From Burkholderiales bacterium C2 (GTDB taxonomy: Bacteria; Pseudomonadota; Gammaproteobacteria; Burkholderiales; Burkholderiaceae_C), in the NCBI GenBank assembly GCA_005503085.1, contig SCOI01000004.1, positions 124,001-188,000 on the forward strand: a DNA stretch of 64,000 nucleotides, written 5' to 3'. A program made the position numbers and the translations under genes. Of this stretch, positions 1-11,955 are shown piece by piece. Every line of letters begins with the position of its first letter. Position 1 is the stretch's first letter. The notes below the pieces were generated by a model. That model saw only the letters and a list, made by a program, of their open reading frames with translations, was not told the DNA's origin and ran no database searches.

Positions 1-204
1 GGTGAGGGCGACGCCAAGGCCTCGGCCCTGTATGCCGAAGCCTTTGGCCGCGATCCGCAGTTTGCCCAGTTCTATCGCTCGCTGGAGGCCTATCGCTCCA
101 GCTTCCGCAACAAGTCGGATGTGATGGTGGTCGACCCCAGCAGCGACTTCTTCAAGGCCATGCGCGGTGGTGGCCCTGCGGCGCCCGCCAAGAGCGGCAA
201 ATAA
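1..204 (+). CDS. hflC: HflC, C-terminal fragment (modulator of FtsH protease)
   Basis: The window opens inside this gene; the last 67 codons are present, ending in TAA. HflC is an inner-membrane SPFH-family protein that forms a periplasm-facing complex with HflK and restrains the FtsH protease. The visible part has the typical tail of the family: an alanine-rich helix, then GRDPQFAQFYRSLEAYRSSF and DPSSDFFKAM. The next genes (DUF2065, hisZ, purA) match the usual betaproteobacterial hflK-hflC-DUF2065-hisZ-purA order, which supports the call. The start and the SPFH core lie outside the window. Confidence 0.93.
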   Translation, partial: GEGDAKASALYAEAFGRDPQFAQFYRSLEAYRSSFRNKSDVMVVDPSSDFFKAMRGGGPAAPAKSGK

Positions 205-213
205 GCCGAGTTC

Positions 214-399
214 ATGGGCGACGCCTTGCTGGGGGCGCTGGCCCTGATGCTGGTGATCGAAGGGCTGCTGCCCTTCATCAACCCCGGCGCCTGGCGGCAG
301 GTGTTCGCCCGCATGCTGGCGATGAGCGACGGGCAGATCCGCTTCGTCGGTCTGTCCAGCATCATCGCCGGCCTGCTGCTCTACGCCTTCTGGGGCTGA
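214..399 (+). CDS. DUF2065 small membrane protein (YjeT family)
   Basis: A 61-residue protein with two hydrophobic segments (about residues 4-22 and 43-60) separated by a short polar stretch with [10 protein letters not shown], the usual DUF2065/YjeT layout. Its function is not known. It begins 9 bases after the hflC stop, so it is probably in the same transcript. Family members are normally found next to hflC or purA, as here. Being an integral membrane protein beside HflKC, a role with the FtsH-HflKC complex is possible, but that is inference from position only. Confidence 0.85.
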   Translation: MGDALLGALALMLVIEGLLPFINPGAWRQVFARMLAMSDGQIRFVGLSSIIAGLLLYAFWG

Positions 400-478
400 T
401 CCGCTGCCGCGCTCGGGCTTTCGCCGGGCGGTCGCACGGGACCGGTACAATGCCGTTTTTAACCGCCCCCTGAACTCC

Positions 479-3020
<2,542 letters not shown>

Positions 3021-3057
3021 GCCTGAGACGACCTGACCCCCAAAGGAGAAAAAACCC

Positions 3058-3579
3058 ATGTTGACCGACGACGGCAAGCATTTGTACGTGTCCTGGGACG
3101 AATACCACATGCTGATCGAGCGCCTGGCGCTGAAGGTCCATGCGTCCGGCTGGGAGTTCGACCAGATCCTGTGCCTGGCCCGTGGCGGCATGCGCCCCGG
3201 CGATGTGCTGTCGCGCGTGTTCGACAAGCCGCTGGGCATCATGTCGACCAGCTCCTACCGCGCCGAGGCCGGCACGATCCAGGGGCGGCTGGACATCGCC
3301 AAGTACATCACGATGCCCAAGGGCGAGTTGGCCGGCCGCGTGCTGCTGGTCGATGATCTGGCCGACTCGGGCGTGACCCTGCGCGCCGTGGTCGAGCGCC
3401 TGCGTGGCATGCCCTCGATCAGCGAGCTGCGCTCGGCGGTGATCTGGACCAAGGGTGTGTCCAGCTACACGCCGGACTACTATGTCGAGATGCTGGAGAC
3501 CAGTCCCTGGATCCACCAGCCTTTCGAGGAGTACGACGACTTGCGGCCGGATGCGCTGGCCAAGAAATTCGCCGTCTGA
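3058..3579 (+). CDS. Phosphoribosyltransferase (purine type I PRTase fold)
   Basis: A 173-residue protein with the type I phosphoribosyltransferase signature: hydrophobic strand then acidic pair, VLLVDDLADSGVTL, near residues 97-110, which binds the PRPP ribose phosphate. CLARGGMRPGDVL near residue 40 is the PPi loop. It starts 37 bases after purA behind a good ribosome site (AAAGGAG), so it is probably co-transcribed and involved in purine salvage. The exact base used cannot be read from sequence; it is not a close match to canonical Apt, Hpt or Gpt as I know them. Confidence 0.85.
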   Translation: MLTDDGKHLYVSWDEYHMLIERLALKVHASGWEFDQILCLARGGMRPGDVLSRVFDKPLGIMSTSSYRAEAGTIQGRLDIAKYITMPKGELAGRVLLVDDLADSGVTLRAVVERLRGMPSISELRSAVIWTKGVSSYTPDYYVEMLETSPWIHQPFEEYDDLRPDALAKKFAV

Positions 3580-3698
3580 GACTCTGGGCCCGACGATACC
3601 GATGACAGCCAAGCCGACCTCGCAAGCATGCCGGGTCGGCTTTGTTGTATCTGCGCGCCGCTGCGCCGTGCTCGGTGGCTCGGGCTCGTTCGGAAATG

Positions 3699-3728
3699 AA
3701 AAAGGCCAGCACAATGTGCTGGCCTTTT
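3699..3728. terminator. Bidirectional intrinsic terminator between the PRTase gene and tRNA-Leu
   Basis: A perfect inverted repeat, AAAGGCCAGCAC and GTGCTGGCCTTT around a short AAT loop, flanked by A-runs on the left and T-runs on the right. Read on the plus strand it would end the hisZ-purA-PRTase transcript; read on the minus strand it lies just after tRNA-Leu and ends in TTTTTC. Confidence 0.85.
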
Positions 3729-3733
3729 ATGTT

Positions 3734-3818
<85 letters not shown>

Positions 3819-3834
3819 TTTCAGGAAAGCAAGG

Positions 3835-3864
3835 ATTCTATCATCAAAAATATCAAGTCCTCAA
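3835..3864 (-). promoter_or_regulatory. Probable sigma-70 promoter of tRNA-Leu, inside the rnr 5' end
   Basis: On the minus strand, TTGAGG (3859-3864) and TAGAAT (3835-3840) are separated by 18 bases; TAGAAT matches the -10 consensus at 5 of 6. Transcription would start about 10 bases before the mature tRNA 5' end at 3818. The promoter overlaps the proposed start of rnr on the opposite strand. Confidence 0.6.
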
Positions 3865-6182
3865 GCGCCACGCAGAGTGCGGGCGCAACGAATGCGGCGC
3901 TGCTCAGCGAGGTCGAAGGCACGGTGCAAGGCCACCGCGACGGGCACGGCTTTCTGCTGCCCGATGACGGGCCGCCGGACATCTACCTGTCCTCGCAGGA
4001 AATGCATGCGGTGATGCATGGCGACCGCTTGCGTGTGCGCATTGTGCGCATGGACAAGCGCGGCCGGCCCGAGGGTCGGGTGCTCGAGATCCTGGAGCGC
4101 AAGAAGCGGCCCATCATCGGCCGCTTGCTGCTGGAGTCGGGCATCTGGATCGTGGCGCCGGAAGACCGGCGCATGGGCCAGGACATCCTGATCCCGAAGA
4201 ACGGCATCGCCAATGCGGTGGCCGGTCAGGTGGTGGCAGTCGAGTTGACCGAGCCGCCGTCGCTGTATTCGCAGCCGGTCGGTCGCGTGGTCGAGGTGCT
4301 GGGCGAGATCGACGATCCCGGCATGGAGATCGAGATCGCGGTGCGCAAATACGATGTGCCGCATGCCTTCAGCGCCGAAACTCTGGCGCAGGCCGCCAAG
4401 CTGCCCGACCGCTTGCGCGCGGTGGACCTGAAGCAGCGCGTCGATCTGCGCGATGTGCCGCTGGTGACCATCGACGGCGAGGACGCGCGTGACTTCGATG
4501 ACGCCGTCTACTGCGAGCCGCACAAGCAGGGCCGTGGCAAGAACGCCTTCAGCGGCTGGCGCCTGTTGGTGGCGATCGCCGACGTCAGCCATTACGTCAA
4601 GCCCGGCGAGCCGCTGGACCACGATGCCTACGAGCGCGCGACCTCGGTCTACTTCCCGCGCCGCGTGATCCCGATGCTGCCGGAGAAGATCTCCAACGGC
4701 CTGTGCTCGCTGGTGCCTTACGAGGACCGCCTGTCCATGGTCTGCGACATGCTGGTCACGCAGGAGGGGGTCACGCATGCCTACCAGTTCTACCCGGCGG
4801 TGATACGCTCGCATGCGCGCTTCACCTACACCGAGGTGGCCTCGGTGCTGGCCAATACCCATGGCCCGGAAGCCGCCAAGCGCAAGGAACTGGTGCCGCA
4901 TCTGTTGCATCTGCACGAGGTCTATCGCGCGCTGCTGGCGGATCGCAAGAAGCGGGGTGCGGTGGATTTCGAGACCACCGAGACGCAAATCATCTGCGAC
5001 GACAACGGCCGTATCGAGAAGATCGTGCCGCGCACCCGCAACGAGGCCCATCGCCTGATCGAGGAGGCCATGCTGGCTGCCAATGTCTGCGCGGCCGACT
5101 TCATCGCCGGCGCCAAGCACCACTCGCTGTTCCGCGTCCACGAAGGCCCGACGCCGGAGAAGCGCATCGCGCTGCAAGCCTATCTGCGCGCCTTGGGCAT
5201 CGGTCTGGGCATCAGCGACGACCCCAAGCCCGGCGAGTACCAGGCCATCGCCGCAGCGACCAAGGATCGGCCCGACGCCCAGCAGATCCACAGCATGCTG
5301 CTGCGCTCGATGCAGCAGGCCGTCTACACCTCGGCCAATGCCGGCCATTTCGGTCTGGCCTACCAGGCCTACACCCACTTCACCAGCCCGATCCGGCGCT
5401 ATCCCGACCTGCTGGTGCACCGGGTCATCAAGGCCATGCTGGGCGGCAAGCGCTATCTGCTCGACGCGGCCAAGATGAATGTGCCGATGCCGGCGCAGCG
5501 CCCCGGCCGCGCCAAGCCGGTCAACCCGGCCACGGTCAGCAATGATCTGGAGCGCTGGGAGGTTGTCGGTGCGCATTGCAGTGCCAACGAGCGCCGCGCC
5601 GACGAGGCCTCGCGCGATGTCGAGGCCTGGCTCAAATGCCGCTATATGCGCGAGCATCTGGGCGAGGAGTTCAGCGGCACCGTCAACGCGGTGACCAGCT
5701 TCGGTCTGTTTGTGCAGCTCGATGCCCTCTATGTCGAGGGCCTGATCCACATCACCGAGCTGGGCGGCGAGTACTACCGCTTCGACGAGGTGCGCCAGGA
5801 GCTGCGCGGCGAGCGCACCGGCATCCGCTACGCGACCGGCGCCAAGGTGCGGGTGCAGGTCAGCCGGGTCGACCTGGACGGCCGCAAGATCGACTTCCGC
5901 CTGGTGCAGGACACGGACGAGGCGCGCCTGGTGGCACGGGCACTGCGCGACAAGGGCGCCAGCGACCGGGCCGCAGCGCTCGCGCCCGAATCGGCCAGCG
6001 AGGCGCTGGAACAGGTGCGTCGCCAGGACCGTGAGCTCAAGGCCGAGCTCAGAGCAGGGCGCAAGGCGGGTGGCAAGAGCGGAGGCAAGGGCGCCAAGTC
6101 GCTGGCTCATCCGGTCAAGGCGGCGCGCAAGACGGCGCGGGCCGGCAGCGCCAAGAGTGCCGAGACGCGCAAGCGCCGCTGA
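3843..6182 (+). CDS. rnr: Ribonuclease R (3'-5' exoribonuclease)
   Basis: A processive RNB-family exonuclease that degrades structured RNA. From the first standard start (GTG, 3924) the protein has 752 residues. It carries cold-shock/OB segments, the RNB catalytic core with GEDARDFDDAVYCE (metal-binding aspartates) and HFTSPIRRYPDLLVHR, an S1 domain near residues 570-660 (GTVNAVTSFGLFVQL) and a Lys/Arg-rich tail typical of RNase R rather than RNase II. However, the conserved GTVQGHRDGHGFL segment begins upstream of that GTG. The frame is open back to a TAG at 3789 with no ATG, GTG or TTG. An AAGGA ribosome site at 3831-3835 sits 7 bases before an ATC codon at 3843 (IKNIKSSS...), which I take as the probable non-standard start. 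Family call is certain; the start is not. Confidence 0.9.
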   Translation: MKNIKSSSATQSAGATNAALLSEVEGTVQGHRDGHGFLLPDDGPPDIYLSSQEMHAVMHGDRLRVRIVRMDKRGRPEGRVLEILERKKRPIIGRLLLESGIWIVAPEDRRMGQDILIPKNGIANAVAGQVVAVELTEPPSLYSQPVGRVVEVLGEIDDPGMEIEIAVRKYDVPHAFSAETLAQAAKLPDRLRAVDLKQRVDLRDVPLVTIDGEDARDFDDAVYCEPHKQGRGKNAFSGWRLLVAIADVSHYVKPGEPLDHDAYERATSVYFPRRVIPMLPEKISNGLCSLVPYEDRLSMVCDMLVTQEGVTHAYQFYPAVIRSHARFTYTEVASVLANTHGPEAAKRKELVPHLLHLHEVYRALLADRKKRGAVDFETTETQIICDDNGRIEKIVPRTRNEAHRLIEEAMLAANVCAADFIAGAKHHSLFRVHEGPTPEKRIALQAYLRALGIGLGISDDPKPGEYQAIAAATKDRPDAQQIHSMLLRSMQQAVYTSANAGHFGLAYQAYTHFTSPIRRYPDLLVHRVIKAMLGGKRYLLDAAKMNVPMPAQRPGRAKPVNPATVSNDLERWEVVGAHCSANERRADEASRDVEAWLKCRYMREHLGEEFSGTVNAVTSFGLFVQLDALYVEGLIHITELGGEYYRFDEVRQELRGERTGIRYATGAKVRVQVSRVDLDGRKIDFRLVQDTDEARLVARALRDKGASDRAAALAPESASEALEQVRRQDRELKAELRAGRKAGGKSGGKGAKSLAHPVKAARKTARAGSAKSAETRKRR

Positions 6183-6188
6183 GCGGCC

Positions 6189-7703
6189 TCAGTCGCTGGT
6201 GTGCAGCGCGTGCATGCCCTCGATCAGATCGGCGGCCCTCAGTGGGCCGCTTTTTTGTGCATCGCCGGCCAGCCCGTGCCAGCAGGCGGCGGCGCAGGCG
6301 AGGGCGTGGGTGGCGGCCGGGTCGTCGTCGCGATACTGCGCCCACAGGCCGCCCAGCCAGCCGGCCAGCACATCGCCGGTGCCGGCTGTGGCCAGCGCGG
6401 CACTGCCGCTGCTGTTGATGGCCGGCATTTGATGCGGGCTGGCGATCACCGTGCCCGAGCCTTTCAGCAGCACGGTGCAGCCGAATTCCAGGCTCAGCGC
6501 CTGCGCGGCGCCGAGCCGGTCGGCTTGCACCTGGGCGGTATCCGATTGCAGCAGTCGCGCTGCCTCCAGCGGGTGTGGGGTCAGCAGGCTGGGGTGAGCC
6601 AGGGTCTGGCGCGCACGCAGCAACTGGCGCAGATGGGTGTCGGCGGCGATGGCATTGAGCGCGTCGGCATCCAGCACCAGGCGGCGTGCGTGCCGCAGCA
6701 GATCGGGCAAGGGGGCCGCGATTGCCGCGCCGCCGCCGCAGCCCGCCACCACGATATGGCTCTGCCAGCTGTCCGGAAACTGCAGCAGCGATTCCGACCA
6801 GCTCATCAGCTCGGGCCGGTCCTGCGGCGCGGCGATACCGGCCTCGGCCTGCAGCAGGCAGGCGTAGACGCGGCCAGCGCCCGCCGCCAGGGCCGCGCGC
6901 GCCGCCAGCCAGGCGGCGCCGCGCATGCCGGTGGCGCCGCCGACCACCAGCACATCGCCCCAGCTGCCCTTGTGGCTGGCGTGCCCGCGCGGTCCGCTGA
7001 GCCGCCGCCAGTCGCGCAAGGCCTGCCGCCCCAGGAGTCGCGCATCGGCGCTGCCGGCCAGTGCTTGGCCCAAATCGTCCCACCAGATCTCGCCGCACAG
7101 GCTGCGGCCCTCGGCGGTGAACAGGCCAGGCTTCAAGCTCAGCAGCGCCAGCGTGTGCTGCGCCTGCACGCTCAGTGAGGCCCGGCCGCTGTCGCCATCC
7201 ATGCCGCTGGGCAAGTCCACCGCCAGCGTCGGGGCAGGGTGGTGGTTGATCAAGCGAATCGCCTCGGCGGCGGCGCCCTCGGGCGCTCGGCTCAGCCCCA
7301 GGCCAAGCAGCGCGTCGATCAGCAGATCGGCCTTGGGCGGGCTGGTCGGCAGCACCGTCTCGATCGCCAGGCCGGCCGCCTGCGCCTGCTGCAGGGCCCA
7401 GGCGGCATCGGGTGGCGCGGCGCGGCCGGCAGTGCTGCACAGGCTGATGCGCACCTGCTTGCCGGCGGCCTGCAGCAGCCGAGCGGCCACCAGGCCGTCG
7501 CCACCGTTGTTGCCGGGCCCGCACAGCAACCAGATCTGGCGGGCATGCGGCTGCAGCGCCAGCGCCAGCTTGGCGACGGCGGCGCCGGCGCGCTGCATCA
7601 GCGCGTGAGGCCGGCTTGTCTGCAAGGCCTGGGCCTCGATCGCGCGGCTGCTGGCCGTGCCATGCAGCGGCAGGTGCTCGAGCGATCGCAGGGCGGGGCG
7701 CAT
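6189..7703 (-). CDS. nnr: Bifunctional NAD(P)H-hydrate epimerase / ADP-dependent dehydratase
   Basis: A 504-residue fusion that repairs damaged NADHX/NADPHX. The N-terminal YjeF_N epimerase domain (about residues 15-215) contains the nucleotide loop GPGNNGGDGLVAARLL. The C-terminal carbohydrate-kinase-like dehydratase domain (about 225-500) has the GTGDVLAGWLGG motif and VVAGCGGG. The fused form is the usual bacterial version. It converges with rnr, the stops being 6 bases apart, and lies just downstream of the dadA-type gene on the same strand, so the two may share a transcript. Confidence 0.93.
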   Translation of the reverse strand: MRPALRSLEHLPLHGTASSRAIEAQALQTSRPHALMQRAGAAVAKLALALQPHARQIWLLCGPGNNGGDGLVAARLLQAAGKQVRISLCSTAGRAAPPDAAWALQQAQAAGLAIETVLPTSPPKADLLIDALLGLGLSRAPEGAAAEAIRLINHHPAPTLAVDLPSGMDGDSGRASLSVQAQHTLALLSLKPGLFTAEGRSLCGEIWWDDLGQALAGSADARLLGRQALRDWRRLSGPRGHASHKGSWGDVLVVGGATGMRGAAWLAARAALAAGAGRVYACLLQAEAGIAAPQDRPELMSWSESLLQFPDSWQSHIVVAGCGGGAAIAAPLPDLLRHARRLVLDADALNAIAADTHLRQLLRARQTLAHPSLLTPHPLEAARLLQSDTAQVQADRLGAAQALSLEFGCTVLLKGSGTVIASPHQMPAINSSGSAALATAGTGDVLAGWLGGLWAQYRDDDPAATHALACAAACWHGLAGDAQKSGPLRAADLIEGMHALHTSD

Positions 7704-7712
7704 GGGGGCAGA

Positions 7713-9050
7713 TTAGCGCAAACGGCCGATGTCCAGGCCTTCGACATCGACGCCCGGTGATAGCCCCGCGAGCTGGTCGGCCAGCACGCGCGCCGAACCG
7801 CAGGCCAGCGCCCAGCCGCTGCTGCCGTGGCCGAGGTTCAGCCAGACGCCGGCCGCACCGCTGGCGCCCAGCACCGGCGGGCCATCGGGCAGCATCGGGC
7901 GAGCGCCCTTCCAGCGCTGCGTCTGCGTTGTGTGCGTGGCGCCGGGAAACCAGTCGTGCAGCACCTTGTGCAGGGTGGCGATGGCCTTGGCATTGAAGGC
8001 GGCCGGGTCGCCGCCCAGCTCGGCGCTGCCGGCCACGCGCACGCGCTGGCCGATACGGCTGATCGCGACCTTGTAGCGCTCGTCCATCAGGCCGGCGCGC
8101 GGGCCCAGATCGGGGTGGGCCTCGAGCTGGCGCAGCGGCGCGGTGATCGAGTAGCCGTGCACGGCGGCCAGCGGCAGCTTCAGGCCCAGCGGGCGCAGCA
8201 GCGCGGCCGAGCCCATCGCGGCGCAGACAATGATGGCGTCGAAGCGCTCCTGCTGCGGCTCGATCGGCTGGGGCAGGGTGGACGGGCCTTCGCGGCTGGC
8301 GGCCTCGTTGCGCACGATCTGACCCTCGTCGGGCGGCGTGTACTCATGCACCAGCAGCGGCGCGCTGCCCGGCTCGATGCGGCGCACCGTCGTGTGGAAG
8401 CGAAAGCGCACGCCCAGGCGCTGGGCCTCGCCGCGCAGCAGATGGGTGAACTGGCGGCAGTTGCCGACCTCGTCCTGCGCCAGATGAATGCCGCCGGCCA
8501 GCGCGGTGTCCGGATTCAGGCCCGGCTCGACGGCCCGGCACTGCGCGGCGTCCAGCAGCTTGTGGGCCACGCCCAGCTCGCCCAGCAGTTGCAGGCCTGG
8601 CTGGGCGGCGGCGAGCTCGCGCGCGCTGCGCAGCAGCACCAGATAGCCGTCGGCGCGCTCGTAGTCCAGCTGCAGCTGCTGGCGCAGCGTGCGCAGGCGC
8701 TCGGCGCTGTAAGCCGCCAGCCCATGCATGCGGCGCCGGTTCGTGGAATGGGTCTTGGGCTTGCAGGCCCGCCACCAGCGCCACAGCCAGGCCAGTGTGG
8801 CGGCGCTGGGCGGGCCGCCCAGCCGCGCGGCGGCATGGCTGGCGAACAGCTGGCGCAGCAGCTTGGCTGGCATGCCCGGTGCGGCCCAGGGGCCGACATA
8901 GCCGGGCGCGACGATGCCGGCGTTGGCAAAGCTGGTCTCGGCCGCGACGCTGCCGCTGCGCTCGAACACGGTGACCTCGTGGCCGTCCGCGCCGAGCTCG
9001 TAGGCGGTGCTGACGCCAATGATGCCGGCGCCTATGACTGCGATGCGCAT
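7713..9050 (-). CDS. dadA: D-amino acid dehydrogenase small-subunit family (FAD oxidoreductase)
   Basis: A 445-residue FAD-dependent oxidoreductase of the DAO/DadA family, which oxidises D-amino acids to 2-oxo acids and passes electrons to the respiratory chain. The N-terminal Rossmann dinucleotide fold is IAVIGAGIIGVSTAYEL, followed by the DadA-typical ETSFANAGIVAPGYVGPWAAPGMP. A C-terminal GHGSSGWALACGSARVLADQ completes the FAD site. The encoded substrate is inferred from family only; no alanine racemase or Lrp regulator lies beside it. A segment near residues 225-250 (EYTPPDEGQIVRNEAASREG) looks like an insertion relative to E. coli DadA. Confidence 0.85.
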   Translation of the reverse strand: MRIAVIGAGIIGVSTAYELGADGHEVTVFERSGSVAAETSFANAGIVAPGYVGPWAAPGMPAKLLRQLFASHAAARLGGPPSAATLAWLWRWWRACKPKTHSTNRRRMHGLAAYSAERLRTLRQQLQLDYERADGYLVLLRSARELAAAQPGLQLLGELGVAHKLLDAAQCRAVEPGLNPDTALAGGIHLAQDEVGNCRQFTHLLRGEAQRLGVRFRFHTTVRRIEPGSAPLLVHEYTPPDEGQIVRNEAASREGPSTLPQPIEPQQERFDAIIVCAAMGSAALLRPLGLKLPLAAVHGYSITAPLRQLEAHPDLGPRAGLMDERYKVAISRIGQRVRVAGSAELGGDPAAFNAKAIATLHKVLHDWFPGATHTTQTQRWKGARPMLPDGPPVLGASGAAGVWLNLGHGSSGWALACGSARVLADQLAGLSPGVDVEGLDIGRLR

Positions 9051-9176
9051 CTCAGCCTCCCCGCTTCTGATCGGCGGGCTCGGCGGCCACGGGTTCTTGC
9101 ATCGCGTCGGCGGCTCGCACGGGGCCGCTGTGCAGGCCTTGCGGGGCGCCGCTCAGGTTGTGGGGCATGGGTCGTG

Positions 9177-9330
9177 TATACTCTTTGGGTTTTGCTGTTT
9201 GCGAGTCTGCTCATCCGGGCGGGAGGCAACGCAAAACTAATCGCAAACCGGCTATCGAAAGGTGTTGCTGCTGCTTGAAGTGTGCAGGGCAATTCGAGCC
9301 GGATTTTAGACACAACCTTCGGAGTTACCC
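9177..9330 (+). promoter_or_regulatory. rpsB promoter (-10) and leader
   Basis: TATACT at 9177-9182 is a good -10 element for rpsB; I see no convincing -35. The roughly 140-base untranslated leader is longer than needed for translation. In enterobacteria the rpsB-tsf operon is autoregulated by S2 through its leader, so this leader is a candidate for the same control, but I cannot show the structure by eye. Together with the space back to dadA (9050), this is a 280-base gene-free stretch. Confidence 0.5.
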
Positions 9331-10077
9331 ATGTCCGTTACGATGCGCGAAATGCTGGAAGCCGGCGTCCACTTTGGTCACCAAACCCGCTTCTGGAACC
9401 CCAAGATGGCCCCGTATATCTACGGCCATCGCAACAAGATTCACATCATCAACCTCGAGAAGACGCTGCCCGCGTTCGAAGAGGCGATGAAGTTCGTGCG
9501 CCAGCTGTCCGCCAAGCGCGGCACCGTGCTGATGATCGGCACCAAGCGCCAAGCCCGTGAAGTCATCGCCCTGGAAGCCCAGCGCGCCGGCGTGCCTTAT
9601 GTCGACCAGCGTTGGCTGGGCGGCATGATGACCAACTTCAAGACGGTCAAGGGCTCGCTGAAGAACCTGAAGGACATGCAAGCCCAGGTCGACGCCGGCA
9701 CCCAGCCCGCGATCAAGAAGGAAGCGCTGATGTTCCAGCGTGACCTGGCCAAGCTGGAAAAGAACATCGGCGGCATCCAGGACATGGGCGCCCTGCCGGA
9801 CGCCATCTTCGTGATCGACGTCGGCTATCACAAGATTGCCGTGGCCGAAGCCAAGAAACTGGGCATTCCGGTGATCGGCGTGGTTGACACCAACCACTCG
9901 CCCGAAGGTATCGACTACGTGATCCCCGGCAACGATGACTCGGCCAAGGCCGTGGCTCTGTACGCCAAGGCCGTGGCCGACGCGGTGCTGGAAGGCCGTG
10001 CCAACGCCGGCAACGAGCTGGTGCAAGCAGTGGCCCCGGCCGGCGACGAGTTCGTGGAAGTCAGCGAAGGCGCTTAA
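9331..10077 (+). CDS. rpsB: 30S ribosomal protein S2
   Basis: A 248-residue S2 with the family's opening [18 protein letters not shown], the N-terminal signature [20 protein letters not shown], and the late [20 protein letters not shown]2 binds late to the 30S head and is needed for recruitment of S1. It starts the plus-strand run that continues through tsf, pyrH and frr. The ATG at 9331 follows a GGAG site (9320-9323). Confidence 0.98.
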   Translation: MSVTMREMLEAGVHFGHQTRFWNPKMAPYIYGHRNKIHIINLEKTLPAFEEAMKFVRQLSAKRGTVLMIGTKRQAREVIALEAQRAGVPYVDQRWLGGMMTNFKTVKGSLKNLKDMQAQVDAGTQPAIKKEALMFQRDLAKLEKNIGGIQDMGALPDAIFVIDVGYHKIAVAEAKKLGIPVIGVVDTNHSPEGIDYVIPGNDDSAKAVALYAKAVADAVLEGRANAGNELVQAVAPAGDEFVEVSEGA

Positions 10078-10097
10078 GCCTTCAGCGCCTGGGCGAG

Positions 10098-10124
10098 AGG
10101 GGGCTGAGTTCAGCCCCCTTTTTT
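10098..10124 (+). terminator. Intrinsic terminator or attenuator between rpsB and tsf
   Basis: AGGGGGCTGA and TCAGCCCCCT form a perfect stem, followed by TTTTTT. The position between two co-operonic genes suggests partial termination, which would make more S2 than EF-Ts transcript. Confidence 0.75.
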
Positions 10125-10191
10125 CAAAGCAAATGCAAAAGGGTGCGGTGGCGCGAAAGCACACGGCGCTCGCAAGAAACGGAGAAAGAAA

Positions 10192-11088
10192 ATGGCTGCT
10201 ATTACCGCAAGCATGGTCGGCGAGCTGCGCGCCCGCACCGATGCGCCGATGATGGAATGCAAGAAGGCCCTGACCGAAGCCGAAGGCGATCTGGTCCGCG
10301 CCGAGGAAATCCTGCGCGTCAAGCTGGGCAACAAGGCCGGCAAGGCCTCGTCGCGCGTGACCGCCGAAGGCGTGGTTGCCACCGCCGTGGTCGGTGCCAA
10401 TGGCGCGCTGCTGGAAGTCAACTGCGAGACCGACTTCGTCTCGAAGAATGATGCCTTCCTGGCTTTCGTCAACGCCTGTGCCGGCCTGATCGCCGAGCAG
10501 GCGCCGGCCGATGTGGCCGCGCTGTCGGCCCTGCCGCTGTCGCAAGAAGGCTTCGGCCCGACCGTGGAAGATGTGCGCAAGGGCCTGATCGGCAAGATCG
10601 GCGAGAACATGTCGATCCGCCGCTTCCAGCGCTACGCCTCCGGCGCCAAGCTGGCTTCCTATCTGCACGGCACCCGCATCGGTGTGGTGGTCGAGTTCGA
10701 CGGTGACGAAGTCGCCGCCAAGGACGTCGCCATGCACATCGCCGCGATGAAGCCGGCTGCGCTGTCGTCGGCCGATGTGCCGGCCGAGCTGGTCGAGAAG
10801 GAGCGCAAGATCGCTGCCGAGAAGGCTGCCGAGTCCGGCAAGCCGGCCGATATCGTCGCCAAGATGGTCGAGGGTTCGGTGCAGAAGTTCCTGAAGGAAG
10901 TCTCGCTGCTGGACCAGGTCTTCGTGAAGGCCGCCGATGGCAAGCAGACCGTGGGCGCGATGCTCAAGGACAAGGCCACCACGGTGAAGGGCTTCACCCT
11001 GTACGTGGTGGGTGAGGGCATCGAGAAGAAGGTGGACGACTTCGCCGCCGAGGTGGCCGCTCAGGTGGCCGCCGCCAAGGGGCAATAA
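10192..11088 (+). CDS. tsf: Elongation factor Ts
   Basis: A 298-residue guanine-nucleotide exchange factor for EF-Tu. The N-terminal UBA-like domain has [19 protein letters not shown], the TDFV motif that contacts EF-Tu is present as [11 protein letters not shown] (about residues 80-90), and the core repeats follow. An AGAAAG-type site lies just before the ATG. The gene is separated from rpsB by a terminator-like hairpin and from pyrH by another. Confidence 0.98.
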   Translation: MAAITASMVGELRARTDAPMMECKKALTEAEGDLVRAEEILRVKLGNKAGKASSRVTAEGVVATAVVGANGALLEVNCETDFVSKNDAFLAFVNACAGLIAEQAPADVAALSALPLSQEGFGPTVEDVRKGLIGKIGENMSIRRFQRYASGAKLASYLHGTRIGVVVEFDGDEVAAKDVAMHIAAMKPAALSSADVPAELVEKERKIAAEKAAESGKPADIVAKMVEGSVQKFLKEVSLLDQVFVKAADGKQTVGAMLKDKATTVKGFTLYVVGEGIEKKVDDFAAEVAAQVAAAKGQ

Positions 11089-11102
11089 GCCCCGGCAGAA
11101 AT

Positions 11103-11128
11103 AAAGGGCGCCAGTGGCGCCCTTTACA
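11103..11128 (+). terminator. Intrinsic terminator between tsf and pyrH
   Basis: AAAGGGCGCC and GGCGCCCTTT with a 3-base loop, 15 bases after the tsf stop, followed by a short T-run broken by A. It probably allows partial read-through to pyrH. Confidence 0.65.
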
Positions 11129-11199
11129 CTTGTGCCCGCGACTTTGGACCCACGAGGTCTGGAAGAATCGCGGCACTCAACAGCATTGACGAGGTAAGA

Positions 11200-11910
11200 A
11201 TGCCCGCGCATAAACGCATCCTGCTCAAACTCTCCGGCGAGGCCCTGATGGGCGACGACGCCTACGGCATCAACCGTGCCACCATCGTGCGCATGGTGCA
11301 GGAGGTGCGGGAGATCACGCAAATGGGTGTCGAGGTGGCCGTCGTGATCGGCGGCGGCAATATCTTCCGCGGCGTCGCCGGCGGCTCGGTGGGCATGGAT
11401 CGCGCCACCGCCGATTACATGGGCATGCTGGCCACGGTGATGAATTCCCTGGCCCTGGCCGACACGATGCGCCAGGAGGGCATGACGGCCCGCGTGATGT
11501 CGGCCATCGCGATCGAACAGGTGGTCGAGCCCTATGTGCGCCCGAAGGCCTTGCAGTACCTCGAAGAGGGCAAGGTGGTGATCTTCGCGGCCGGCACCGG
11601 CAACCCCTTCTTCACGACCGACACCGCCGCCGCGCTGCGTGGTGCCGAGATCGGCGCCGAGATCGTGCTGAAGGCCACCAAGGTGGATGGCGTCTACAGC
11701 GCCGACCCCAAGAAGGACCCGAACGCCACGCGCTACTCGCGCATCAGCTTCGACGAGGCCATCGCCAAGAACCTGCAGGTGCTGGACGCCACCGCCTTCG
11801 CGCTGTGCCGCGACCAGAAGCTGCCGATCAAGGTGTTCAGCATCTTCAAGCCGGGTGCGCTCAAGCGCGTCGTGATGGGCGAAGACGAGGGCACGCTGGT
11901 CCACGTGTGA
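11200..11910 (+). CDS. pyrH: Uridylate kinase (UMP kinase)
   Basis: A 236-residue hexameric amino-acid-kinase-family enzyme that phosphorylates UMP to UDP. Motifs seen are [13 protein letters not shown] at the N-terminus, [23 protein letters not shown] for UMP/ATP binding, and [13 protein letters not shown]. Length is normal. The rpsB-tsf-pyrH-frr order is widespread in bacteria and supports the call. Confidence 0.98.
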   Translation: MPAHKRILLKLSGEALMGDDAYGINRATIVRMVQEVREITQMGVEVAVVIGGGNIFRGVAGGSVGMDRATADYMGMLATVMNSLALADTMRQEGMTARVMSAIAIEQVVEPYVRPKALQYLEEGKVVIFAAGTGNPFFTTDTAAALRGAEIGAEIVLKATKVDGVYSADPKKDPNATRYSRISFDEAIAKNLQVLDATAFALCRDQKLPIKVFSIFKPGALKRVVMGEDEGTLVHV

Positions 11911-11955
11911 GGCGGACCCCGCGTTAGAGACTAAGACAGAGCAAGGTCAAGAATC

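Noticed and set aside
9325-11904. A very long minus-strand open frame opposite rpsB-tsf-pyrH
   Set aside because: It is the mirror of real codons in GC-rich DNA; the translation is low-complexity (His/Gly/Leu/Asp-rich), has no domain and crosses two terminators.
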